From Rhodococcus rhodochrous (lineage in GTDB: Bacteria; Actinomycetota; Actinomycetes; Mycobacteriales; Mycobacteriaceae): DNA of 64,000 bases. Shown here piece after piece: positions 8,371-17,300 of the stretch. Location: the NCBI RefSeq assembly GCF_900187265.1, contig NZ_LT906450.1:5137444-5201443 (forward strand), written 5' to 3'. Below the pieces are notes generated by a model. It made no database searches. It was not told the origin of the DNA and saw nothing but the letters and a program-made list of their open reading frames with translations. Position 1 is the stretch's first letter; every line of letters begins with the position of its first letter. The translations under genes and the position numbers were made by a program.

Positions 8371-9512
8371 CCAGTGATGTGAGCGAAGAGGTGCTCATCC
8401 GCAACGCCCATGCCCGGCTCGACGATGTTGCGAGTGGCCTGCACGCCGCGCTGGCGGCCAGGTCGGCCATGGAGCATGAGCAAGCGACGGGCACCGTGTT
8501 CGCGCTTCTCAAGGAGACTCGCGCTACGACGATGCTTATCCCGTCGGCCTGGGGGGGCCGCGGAGCATCAGCGGCCGACGCGGTGCGCTTCCAGGTCGCG
8601 CTCGGATCAATGGCTCCCTCCGCAGCCATCGCCACGACCATGCATCATTACAAGATTGCCGCGCTCGGTCAGGTGGCAACCTCCGGAGACGAGCGCGCCC
8701 AGACGATCCTCAGGGACATCGCCCGCGGCGCCAAACTTATTGCCTCCGGTGGTGCGGAGTCGACCCCCGGCCGGGATCTGCGAAACCTGAGAAGCCAAGC
8801 GGTACGCGACGCCGACGGCTATCGCGTCACAGGTATGAAGCAGCCCTGCTCCCTCTCCACCAGTATGGACCTGATGTCGCTAATGGTCGAGCTGTGCACT
8901 TCCGATGGCTCGCCAGACGGGTACGCCCAGGCGTTTGTGGACGCCCGCGCAGAGGGGGTTGAACGCGAACCGTTCTGGCACAGCCCGGTATTCCTCGCGG
9001 CGGAGAGCCACGCCGTGCGCCTGTGCGACGTCCCGGTGCCACAGGAGCAGGTCTTCCCGCTCCGCGGCGAGACCGGCGGGCGCTTCGCCACCGACTGCTA
9101 CATCTGGTTCCAGCTGCTGATCAGCGCCTCATATCTCGGCATCGCCTGCTGTCTGGCAGAGGCCACACCGCGGGACCGGCGGGTTGGCTCGCGCGGCTGG
9201 ACCGAGGCGGCGGCAGGGATCCGCCATCTCGAAGCTAGCCTGCTCGATGCGGCACGCGCGGTCGACGCCGGCGCACCCGCCAGGGAGCAACTCAACCTTG
9301 CGGTACGGGCGCGCGACTGGGTCGAGGACGAGATAGGTGCCATCGGCGTCCAACTGCTGCGGGCAGCGGGTGGCGGAACCTTCGCCCGCACCGGCTTCTA
9401 CACCATGATTGCCGGCGGGCTGAATGCGATCGCGTTCCACCCGCCGCAGCGCGGCGCACGTGAGGGCGTCGGCCTGGAACTACTGGACCCGGACGTGAAG
9501 GACCGCGATTAA
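8367..9512 (+). CDS. Acyl-CoA dehydrogenase-like flavoprotein
   Basis: A 381-aa FAD-dependent dehydrogenase of the acyl-CoA dehydrogenase fold. An N-terminal helical domain (TTMLIPSAWGGRGAS), a middle beta domain (IASGGAESTPG, RVTGMKQPCSLST) and a C-terminal four-helix region (LLRAAGGGTFAR) can be followed. The usual catalytic Glu context near the C-terminus is not recognisable, so the chemistry may differ from simple beta-oxidation. GTG at 8367 overlaps the TGA of the ligase gene. In natural-product clusters such enzymes act on carrier-bound acyl or aminoacyl groups (for example PltE-type oxidation of prolyl-PCP), so desaturation of a tethered intermediate is a reasonable guess. Confidence 0.75.
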   Translation: MTSDVSEEVLIRNAHARLDDVASGLHAALAARSAMEHEQATGTVFALLKETRATTMLIPSAWGGRGASAADAVRFQVALGSMAPSAAIATTMHHYKIAALGQVATSGDERAQTILRDIARGAKLIASGGAESTPGRDLRNLRSQAVRDADGYRVTGMKQPCSLSTSMDLMSLMVELCTSDGSPDGYAQAFVDARAEGVEREPFWHSPVFLAAESHAVRLCDVPVPQEQVFPLRGETGGRFATDCYIWFQLLISASYLGIACCLAEATPRDRRVGSRGWTEAAAGIRHLEASLLDAARAVDAGAPAREQLNLAVRARDWVEDEIGAIGVQLLRAAGGGTFARTGFYTMIAGGLNAIAFHPPQRGAREGVGLELLDPDVKDRD

Positions 9513-9514
9513 TC

Positions 9515-10156
9515 ATGTACACCAGAGAACATTTCAGCCTTCCCCTGCCGGCCATGCGTGACTTCGTACGGGCAAAGTCGTTCGGGGTCCTCGCCACATA
9601 CCACGACGGCGAGGTCTTAACCTCGCCCCTCCCCGTCGACCTGCGCGGTGCCGCAGACGACGAGCTGTTCGTCGCCGGACATGTCGCCCGGGCCAATGAG
9701 ATGGCGGCGGCCTTCGGGGCAAAGGCCCCTGCCACGATCACCGTTCTTGGTCCGGACACCTACGTACCCGCTGAGTGGTTCGGTACCCGCAGCCGCATCC
9801 CGACCTGGTTGTACTGCGCCGTGGAGATGAGCGGTCGTCTCGAGCTCAGCGATGCCGACCGGATGCGCGATGACGTCGAGGCATTGATCGCTCGGCTCCA
9901 GAAACGCACAATCGAGGACTCGACCTGGACACTCGACGAGATACCGGCGCACCTGACTGACGAATACCTGAAGAACATCGTTGGCTTCCGCCTGCGCGAT
10001 CTCCGGTTCAAGTCGTGCTTCCGGCTGAACCAGCGCAAGGGCGGCATGGAAAGCCTGGCCGCCGCGCTGGAGGCCGGTGACGACAGCGCCCGCCTGGAGC
10101 TGGCAAGGCTGGTTCTTGAGCCCCCGACCTCCGCACCCGAATGTCCGGCCTCTTGA
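9515..10156 (+). CDS. PaiB-like FMN-binding split-barrel protein
   Basis: A 213-aa protein of the FMN-binding negative transcriptional regulator (PaiB) family. It begins MYTREHFSLPLPAMRDFV, a typical start, and shows the split-barrel segments FGVLATYHDGEVLTSPLP and FVAGHVARANEMAAAF. A C-terminal stretch LKNIVGFRLRDLRFKSCFRLNQRK also fits the family. Despite the name, members are flavin-reductase-fold proteins and have no helix-turn-helix. It starts two bases after the dehydrogenase stop and overlaps the next gene by 16 bases, so it belongs to the operon. A flavin-dependent oxidoreductase step in the pathway is more likely here than regulation; that is inference. Confidence 0.8.
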   Translation: MYTREHFSLPLPAMRDFVRAKSFGVLATYHDGEVLTSPLPVDLRGAADDELFVAGHVARANEMAAAFGAKAPATITVLGPDTYVPAEWFGTRSRIPTWLYCAVEMSGRLELSDADRMRDDVEALIARLQKRTIEDSTWTLDEIPAHLTDEYLKNIVGFRLRDLRFKSCFRLNQRKGGMESLAAALEAGDDSARLELARLVLEPPTSAPECPAS

Positions 10157-13100
10157 GCGAACAGGACGGTCTCAGCCGCCTGCTCACGCTCAACCTCAGT
10201 GACCGAACTGCCATCGAGTGGCGCGGCCGCCAGCTGACCTACTGCGAACTCGCCGCAGCCGTCGACGAGCTCTCGCGCACACTCGGGGAGCGCGGTGCGA
10301 CGCGGAGCAACGTGCTGGTGCTTGGCCCGCTGTGCCCGGCCTATGTCGTCGGACTGCTGGCGACTCTTCGCAGCGGCGCAGTCCCGGTGCCAGTCGATGC
10401 CGGTATGTCCGTCGAGCAGTACGCTTGGGCCGAGGGCATCGCCCAGCCGTCGACAGTCCTGACCAGCGATGTCTCTACGGTGGCGCAGTATCAAGGAACC
10501 AGCGGCGCGGACGAGTTGGTGCTCGACGCTGTGACTGGCCGAGTCGTCCTAGACATCGCGTCCCGGCGCAGGTCCAAAATCATCCGGCGCTACCCTGTGC
10601 CCGACGTTGGCTACCTCATCCCGACGTCAGGATCGACGGGTGCCCCGAAGGCGATCGTGGGCAGCCGCACCGGTCTTCATGGATTCCTGTCGTGGTTCGT
10701 GGCGGAATTCGGGCTCGATCGCGGAGATGTCTGCGCTGCTGTCACCCGCGTGAACTTCGATCCGTCGCTGCGCGAACTTCTGGCCGTGCTGGCCGTCGGC
10801 GGCAAGCTGAGCCTGCCCGAGGTCGACGCCCAGCTAGACTTCCAGGCGCTCGCTGACCACCTAATAACGAGCAAGGCCACGATCGCCTTCCTCGTTCCCT
10901 CGCTCTCGCGGCGGATCGCGGACGTTCTGAGTACCGAATCCGCGCGACTCGACCATCTGAGACTGGGGTTCTTCGCCGGCGAGGTGCTTCCGCCACGGGT
11001 GGTTGAACAGTGGACCGCACTCGCCCCAGATGCCGAGTTCGTGAATCTATACGGGATGACCGAAGGAACCCTGGCACAACTGTTTAAGCGCGACATTCGC
11101 GGGGTCGGCGACAGCCGATTGCCGGGCATGCCGGTTGGGCGCCCCCGTCCGGGGGTGTCTGTGACCATCGACCAGCCGGACAGCGCCGGGCGCGGCGAAG
11201 TGCTCATCGCCTCTTCAACGCCGGCCCTGGGGACCCTTATTGACGGCCCCGGACCGGAGCCCGGCACGTTCCACGTCGAGCCGATGGCGGCGACCCTCCG
11301 GACCGGTGACAGTGGATTCCTCACCGAACAGAGTGAGTTGGTGATCTCGGGCAGGCTTGGCAACGATCTGAAGGTGTCCGGTAGGCGTGTCTCCTTTCAC
11401 AGGTTCGTGGACGAGGTAGAGGAGGTTCCCGGCGTACGGCAGTGCGTGGTGGTGGATTGGCAGGGCCCACAGGCCTTCATCTCCGTTGCAGAGCCCGCTG
11501 ACGCGCAACAGAACGTGCTGCGCGCGGCCGTGCACGGGATCGCGCAGCGTCTGGGTCTGCCCCGGCCAGCCGTCCATGTACGGGGGGACCTGCCGCTGTT
11601 GCGCAGCGGTAAGGTCGACCGGGTCACCCTGGCCTCGTCCGTCGCCGACACCCCGAACTTCGCCGACACCACAGCATGCCCGGACGCCGGTGTCGCCGAG
11701 ACCATGCGCGGGTTCCTAGGCCTCGATTCCGATACCACGTCCTTCGTCGACGCGGGCCTCACGTCGTTGGATATGATCCAGTTCATCCTGGAGGTCAACA
11801 AGCGTTTCCGGGTGAACCTTTCGGTCCAGGATTGCTTTGGCCACCGCGACGTCGCCTCCCTTGCACGGGTGATTGAGCGCGCGACCGTGCCGACCGCGCC
11901 CGCGACAACTCCCTCCGCTGCCCGCGATTACATCCCCGGCGAGTCCGACACATATCCGCTGTCGACCCGGCAACAGGCGTACATGGCAATCTGCATGACA
12001 GACGGAAACGCCAACTGGTGCAACATCTCCCGGGAGATACGGATCGAGCGGACCGTAATCCCGGCCGAGGCGGCGGCCGCCGTCGATGCGCTCATCGCCC
12101 GCCACGACGCACTCAGACTTTCGCTCACGGCGGACTGGACACGGCAGATCCATACTGAGGCCTCCGACCTGAGCTGTCCCATCACGGTCCACGATGGGAC
12201 CGGAGTCGAGGGCACCACCGATGTGGCCCACCGTGCACGGGTCCAGCAGGCGCGTGTCCTGGCCGTGTCAGAACTACTCGACCCTTCCATCGCGCCGCCC
12301 TTCAGAGTCGTCCTGGTCCAGGGCAGCGGCACGACCTCCCTCCTCGTCGTCGCGCACCACCTTTTTATCGATGGGTTGAGTTTGGATCTGATCGCCACCG
12401 AACTGCGTTCCCTACTGCTGGGACAGCCGATCGGCGACGCGCCACCGTCCCACGGCTATCGCGACTACTGCCTGGCGACCGAGCGAGTCCCGGAGGCATA
12501 CACGCCCGACGCCCTATATTGGCGCGATCTCCTCAAGGGCGCCGCTCAGGTAGAACTTCCGGAGACGAGCGGCGAAGATGCGCGCGTCGGTGTGCTGGTT
12601 TCACGGCCGTTCGGGGTCACCGGTACCAGAGCCGCCAACCGGCTCGCGGCGGCGAGCGGAGTCTCAGTCTTCTCAGTCGTACTGGCCGCCTTCGAGATGG
12701 CCGTCTCCCGGACCTTCGGGCTCGGTCCGCTCACCGTCGTTGTCCCCGTCCAGGTACGGCAAGGGATGGGTGCCGCGAGCGCAGGGATGTTCACGAGTCA
12801 ACTCGTCGTCCGCAGCAAGGGATTGACTTCGTTGCCGGACAGCGCGCGGGAGTTCGCCCGTCAGCTGGAAGCGGGTACAACGAAGAGCTCGTGGGAATTC
12901 GACCAGCGGGTCACGGAGCTCGGCCTCGTTGATGCGGACTGCTTCCCCCTCTCGACCGTGCTGTTCAACCAGCACCCCCGGCAGCGCGGCCTGCGTGTCC
13001 GCGAGCTCGGGGAGTGGCAGCCGCGGTCGCTGGGGCGGGCGCTGCGGTACCAGCTGCAGGGCGAACTGCAGGTATCGGCGGCGGAGATGGTGTTGACCTA

Positions 13101-13209
13101 CTACTACCGACGGGGGATTGCCATGGAGAGGGCAAATGTGATCGACCGGCTCCACGCGAGCGTTCTGGCGACACTGTGCGAAATGGGAGGGACTCTGCGT
13201 GCGGAATGA
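10141..13209 (+). CDS. Nonribosomal peptide synthetase, domains A-PCP-C
   Basis: A 1022-aa synthetase. The adenylation domain is at about 15-500: PTSGSTGAPKA (162-171), VNFDPSLRE (A4, 204-212), YGMTEGT (304-310) and the catalytic Lys491 in RSGKVDR. The carrier domain is at about 515-580, with Ser542 in AGLTSLDM for phosphopantetheine. The condensation domain is at about 600-1015, with an intact HHLFIDG at 739-745. The residues lining the A pocket read D-P-R-F-F-A-L-L-A-K, which I do not recognise as a known specificity. With no condensation domain before A, this looks like a starting module whose C domain hands the residue onward. It overlaps its neighbours by 16 and 11 bases. The partner of the terminal C domain is unclear because the next synthetase begins with its own cyclisation-type domain. 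Confidence 0.9.
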   Translation: MSGLLSEQDGLSRLLTLNLSDRTAIEWRGRQLTYCELAAAVDELSRTLGERGATRSNVLVLGPLCPAYVVGLLATLRSGAVPVPVDAGMSVEQYAWAEGIAQPSTVLTSDVSTVAQYQGTSGADELVLDAVTGRVVLDIASRRRSKIIRRYPVPDVGYLIPTSGSTGAPKAIVGSRTGLHGFLSWFVAEFGLDRGDVCAAVTRVNFDPSLRELLAVLAVGGKLSLPEVDAQLDFQALADHLITSKATIAFLVPSLSRRIADVLSTESARLDHLRLGFFAGEVLPPRVVEQWTALAPDAEFVNLYGMTEGTLAQLFKRDIRGVGDSRLPGMPVGRPRPGVSVTIDQPDSAGRGEVLIASSTPALGTLIDGPGPEPGTFHVEPMAATLRTGDSGFLTEQSELVISGRLGNDLKVSGRRVSFHRFVDEVEEVPGVRQCVVVDWQGPQAFISVAEPADAQQNVLRAAVHGIAQRLGLPRPAVHVRGDLPLLRSGKVDRVTLASSVADTPNFADTTACPDAGVAETMRGFLGLDSDTTSFVDAGLTSLDMIQFILEVNKRFRVNLSVQDCFGHRDVASLARVIERATVPTAPATTPSAARDYIPGESDTYPLSTRQQAYMAICMTDGNANWCNISREIRIERTVIPAEAAAAVDALIARHDALRLSLTADWTRQIHTEASDLSCPITVHDGTGVEGTTDVAHRARVQQARVLAVSELLDPSIAPPFRVVLVQGSGTTSLLVVAHHLFIDGLSLDLIATELRSLLLGQPIGDAPPSHGYRDYCLATERVPEAYTPDALYWRDLLKGAAQVELPETSGEDARVGVLVSRPFGVTGTRAANRLAAASGVSVFSVVLAAFEMAVSRTFGLGPLTVVVPVQVRQGMGAASAGMFTSQLVVRSKGLTSLPDSAREFARQLEAGTTKSSWEFDQRVTELGLVDADCFPLSTVLFNQHPRQRGLRVRELGEWQPRSLGRALRYQLQGELQVSAAEMVLTYYYRRGIAMERANVIDRLHASVLATLCEMGGTLRAE

Positions 13210-14377
13210 AATCATCACGCCCACCGATCGCGAGGCACAGCTCCTCGTGCACCGGGCCGGCCGGACACCGGTATACACCTACAGCCGGGCAGCCCTGCGC
13301 GATGCCGTCGAGCGGGTCCGCGCGGCATCGGTTCTGGGGGCGGACATCTACTACTCGCTCAAGGCTAATCCATATGCCGGGGTCGTGAACGCGCTATCGA
13401 CGCTGGTTGACGGTTTCGACGTCTGTTCACTGGCGGAGATGGAGACTGCACTGAACGCCGGAATGCCGCCGGATAAGGTGCTGTTCACCGGTCCCGCAAA
13501 GTCGCGCGAGGAGGCAGCTGCGGCACTAGCAGCACAGGTCGCGGTGACCGTCGAATCACCAAGGCAGGCCCGCCTGTTCGCCGAGACAGCGGTTGAACTC
13601 GGTGTGAATGGGCGCACCGTCGTCCGACTGAACACGCCCTACCCGGGCCGGACTCCGGCCGCCGCCCCGTACCCGAACCAGTTCGGGGTATCGCAGGATG
13701 ACGTCGCCGAAGTAATGGATATCCTGCGTGCTTCGTCACTGTCGGTTGCCGGTCTGCAGCTTTTCTGGGGCTCGCAGTACTCTGATGCCGACGTCATCCT
13801 GGCCGCGCGGAAAGCTATGACGGAACAAGCTAGAGCGTGCGCAGACCAGTTCGGTCTGGAGCTTGACCTTGTGTCGATCGGTGGCGGCATCGCGATGCCG
13901 TGGTGTGACGCCGACCCTGCTGTCGACTGGGCGGGACTCAAGGCGGCCAACCTCGATCCCGGCCTGCCGAACGGCAACGACCCGCTACCCCTCGTATGTG
14001 AGTACGGTAGATCGATCGTCGGTCCGGCTGGCAGCCTGCTGACAACCGTGCTCGACACCAAGAGCATCGGTGACCGCAGGTACGTCCTGGTCGACGCCGG
14101 GATGAACCACGTACTCATCGCAAGCCGACTGGTGGCCGGAGCTGGCCGGGGCGAGCCCCGGGTCCGGGTTGTGGGTGCACAGGAACGCGCAATTACTAGC
14201 CGTGCCTGTGTCACGGGTCCCCTGTGCTCGCAGCTCGACATGCTCGCTGAAGACATTCAACTGCCCGAAGTGGAAACCGGTGACCTACTCCTGTTCTCGG
14301 GTCTGGGCGCCTATGGGCCGACGTTCAGCCCCAGCGGCTTCCTGAGCCGCGACAAAGTAAGAGAGATCATCTTCTGA
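13199..14377 (+). CDS. PLP-dependent fold-type III decarboxylase (Orn/DAP/Arg decarboxylase 2 family)
   Basis: A 392-aa enzyme with the alanine-racemase-like barrel. PLP is held by Lys55 (YYSLKANPY), the phosphate loop is SIGGG, and the C-terminal dimer site retains a Cys in TGPLCSQLDMLAED. CEYGRSIVGPAG replaces the usual EPGR block. The active-site His of the common HxGSQ motif is absent (LQLFWGSQ), a change also seen in specialised members that act on unusual or carrier-bound substrates, such as BtrK or siderophore decarboxylases. GTG at 13199, after GGGAGGG, overlaps the synthetase end by 11 bases. It may decarboxylate diaminopimelate, ornithine or an acyl-carrier-bound amino acid to give an amine. 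The substrate cannot be read from sequence. Confidence 0.85.
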   Translation: MRNEIITPTDREAQLLVHRAGRTPVYTYSRAALRDAVERVRAASVLGADIYYSLKANPYAGVVNALSTLVDGFDVCSLAEMETALNAGMPPDKVLFTGPAKSREEAAAALAAQVAVTVESPRQARLFAETAVELGVNGRTVVRLNTPYPGRTPAAAPYPNQFGVSQDDVAEVMDILRASSLSVAGLQLFWGSQYSDADVILAARKAMTEQARACADQFGLELDLVSIGGGIAMPWCDADPAVDWAGLKAANLDPGLPNGNDPLPLVCEYGRSIVGPAGSLLTTVLDTKSIGDRRYVLVDAGMNHVLIASRLVAGAGRGEPRVRVVGAQERAITSRACVTGPLCSQLDMLAEDIQLPEVETGDLLLFSGLGAYGPTFSPSGFLSRDKVREIIF

Positions 14378-17300
14378 TGATGCGCGACACTACGACAACG
14401 GCAACCGCGGCCTATCCGTCGCACGAGACGCTGAGCCCGATCCAACGCGCCTACCTGGTCGGAGGCCAGGACGGTCTGGAACTCAGCGGGCCCGCACGGT
14501 ACTACCTTGGCTGCGACCTCAACACGGAACGGGTTGCAGAGATTGGCACCCAACTACGCCGACTGGTTCGGTCCAACGACATCCTCCGCGTCAGCGCCGC
14601 CTCCGACCTGTCCCTGTCGACTCTGCCCGCCGACGTCGCTCGGGACATCGACGTCGACGTCCGCTGGGTCGACGATGCAGACTTCGACGCGGCGAACGAC
14701 GCGGTCCGCCGGGAATACTCGTCCGATACGTTCGCATTCGGCGATTGGCCGCAGTTCGAGATCACCGCGGTGCGCTCACCGCACCGAGCCCGGCTGCACC
14801 TGGTCTACGCCTTGTGGCTGATGGACGCGGCGTCGCTCGCCGTGTTCCTCACCGAGCTGGTCTCGCATCGCGACGACGCCGGGGACGCGGTCGGCCAGGA
14901 TCGCACCGCGGACATTCCGCCCATTCGGTTACGGGCACTAAACCATCCCCGACGCGACCGCTCCGTACGCGATGAACGGTTCTGGCGCGACAGGGCGACG
15001 GCACTTCCCGATCCGGCGGAACTGCCGCTGCGGCCCGAGTGGCGGCACGCCGGCCTAAACGTGACCCACCGTATGGTCACTATCAACTCGGCGACCGCAG
15101 GAAAGATCAACAAGCTGGCGAGCGCCCATGCGATCACCCCCTCGATGGTTTATCTCGCGGCCTATGGTGTCGTCCTCGGGCAGCTCGGTGGAGGACTAGC
15201 CCACACAGTCACAGTGCTGCACTCGCAGCAAACCGGGACCTTGACCCCCAATTCCCTCGGTAACCGCGGCAACACCATGCCACTGGCAATCCCCGCGACG
15301 ACAGGGCAGAGTTTCGTCGAGATCGCCCGAGTCGTGCAGGGCCGCTACCTCAGCCAGGCCATGCACGCCTCGCTCAGCGGTACGGAGATTGCGCGGCTCG
15401 CCAACCCCGCCGCCGACCTGCGTCGGCTCGCCCATCCCTTTGCCTTCACGGCACTGGAGGTCGATGGCCTGGGCGAAGTCGCCCTGGGGCTGCGACGTCG
15501 CTGGGACGAAGTCCAGCTGCGGGTGCCGCAGGTGCTGATGGACCATCAGGTGATCAGGGATTCCGACGGCAGCGTCCGGCTGGGTTTCGACTGGCGGACG
15601 GACGCCTTCGACATCGGTTTCGCAGAGGAATTCGTGGCGCGGTGCGCGAATTTCGTCCGGGAACTCGCCGAGTCCGACGAGCGCTGGACACGCCCGCCGA
15701 GCACGTACCCTCGTGCCCACACCGGTAAAGCCTCGGCGCAACACTCGACCGAGACGCTCCACGACCGTGTATTGCGGTGCGCGGCTGCCGCGCCCAAGGC
15801 ACCCGCAGTACACGATGCGCAGGGGACCCTGAGCTATGCCGAACTGGTGGGACGGGCCCGCGCGGTTGCAAGGCTGCTGCTCGACGCCGGTGCGCGGACC
15901 GGCGACCGGGTCGCCGTCCACCTGCCTCGTGGACGAGGCCAGGTCATCGCCATCCTCGGCAGCCTCCTCGCCGGCTGTGTGTACATCCCGCTTGACTACG
16001 GCACGCCGGAGGGCCGCCTCGACAGCATTGCGCGGCGTGGTGCTGTGCGGTTCGTGTTCACCGACGGGCAGCAGTCCGCCCGTAAACTCTGGACACGCAG
16101 CGGGGTCTACCCGCTGCAGCTGCCCGTCGGCGCGCCCCCACTTTCGGACCGACAGGCAGCTTCCACCCCAAGTCCCCCTAGTCCCACCGCCTACATCATC
16201 TTCACCTCAGGCTCGACCGGTGAACCGAAGGGCGTAGTGATTTCACACGCCGGGGCCATCAACACGATCGACGCAGTGAACGATGAGTTTGGTGTCACAG
16301 AGACGGACCGGGTGCTCTCGGTCTCCTCGATCGGCTTCGACCTTTCCGTGTACGACGTCTTCGGACCGCTTCTTCGCGGCGGATCCGTGGTGATGCTCAC
16401 GGAGGAGAGCGCCAAGAACCCCGCGGAGTGGGTCAAACTCATCGAACGGCACGGGGTGACGCTCTGGAACTCTGCCCCAGCATTGGCTTCCCTGCTGGAA
16501 GAAGAGGGGAGCGCCACACCGTCGGTGCGGGCCTTCTTGCTGAGCGGCGACTGGATTCCGCTGACGCTGCCAGGGGCGCTGCGACGACTGGCGCCTGGTT
16601 CGGAGGTCATCAGCCTGGGCGGCGCGACCGAGGGCTCCATCTGGTCCATCTTCCACCGCGTTAACGAGGCGGACTGCACGGGCCGTTCCATCCCCTACGG
16701 CAAGGCCCTGCCTGGCCAGGACATCCTTGTCCTCGACGCCGAGCGAAACGTGTGTCCGGACTGGCAGATCGGTGAGATCTATATCGCCGGAGCCGGAGTG
16801 GCCGACGGCTACGCAAACGACCAGTCGAAGACCGAGGCAGCGTTCCTCGACGACCCGGCGTTCGGACGGATCTACCGAACCGGTGACCGCGGCCGCCGCC
16901 ATCCCGGTGGAGTCGTCGAGTTCCTGGGACGCACAGACAACCAGATCAAACTGAACGGGCACCGGGTGGAACTGGGAGAGATCGAGCACCTCATCGAGAA
17001 CACTTCTGGCATCCGCCGCTGTGTCGTGTGTGTCCGGGGCAGCGGCCGCCGCAAGCAGGTCGTCGCTTACGTCACGCTCGCCGCGGACGTCTCGGACACC
17101 TGGCGGCAGGACGTGAATGCGGTGCTCAAGAACGCCCTGCCGTCCTACATGATTCCTGATGCGCTGGTCGAGCTGAACGAGATCCCGCTGAACGGCAACG
17201 GCAAGCTGGACCGCCGACGGCTGGAGTCGCTGCCGTTTCAGGAGACTCCGGCGCGCGAGGCATCCCCCGCACGGCAACAGGACCTCCACAGCCACGAGGT

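Noticed and set aside
9515-10156. Pathway-specific transcriptional repressor (from the family name of PaiB)
   Set aside because: There is no helix-turn-helix and the fold is a flavin-binding split barrel. The gene is co-translated with enzymes, so an enzymatic role is more likely.
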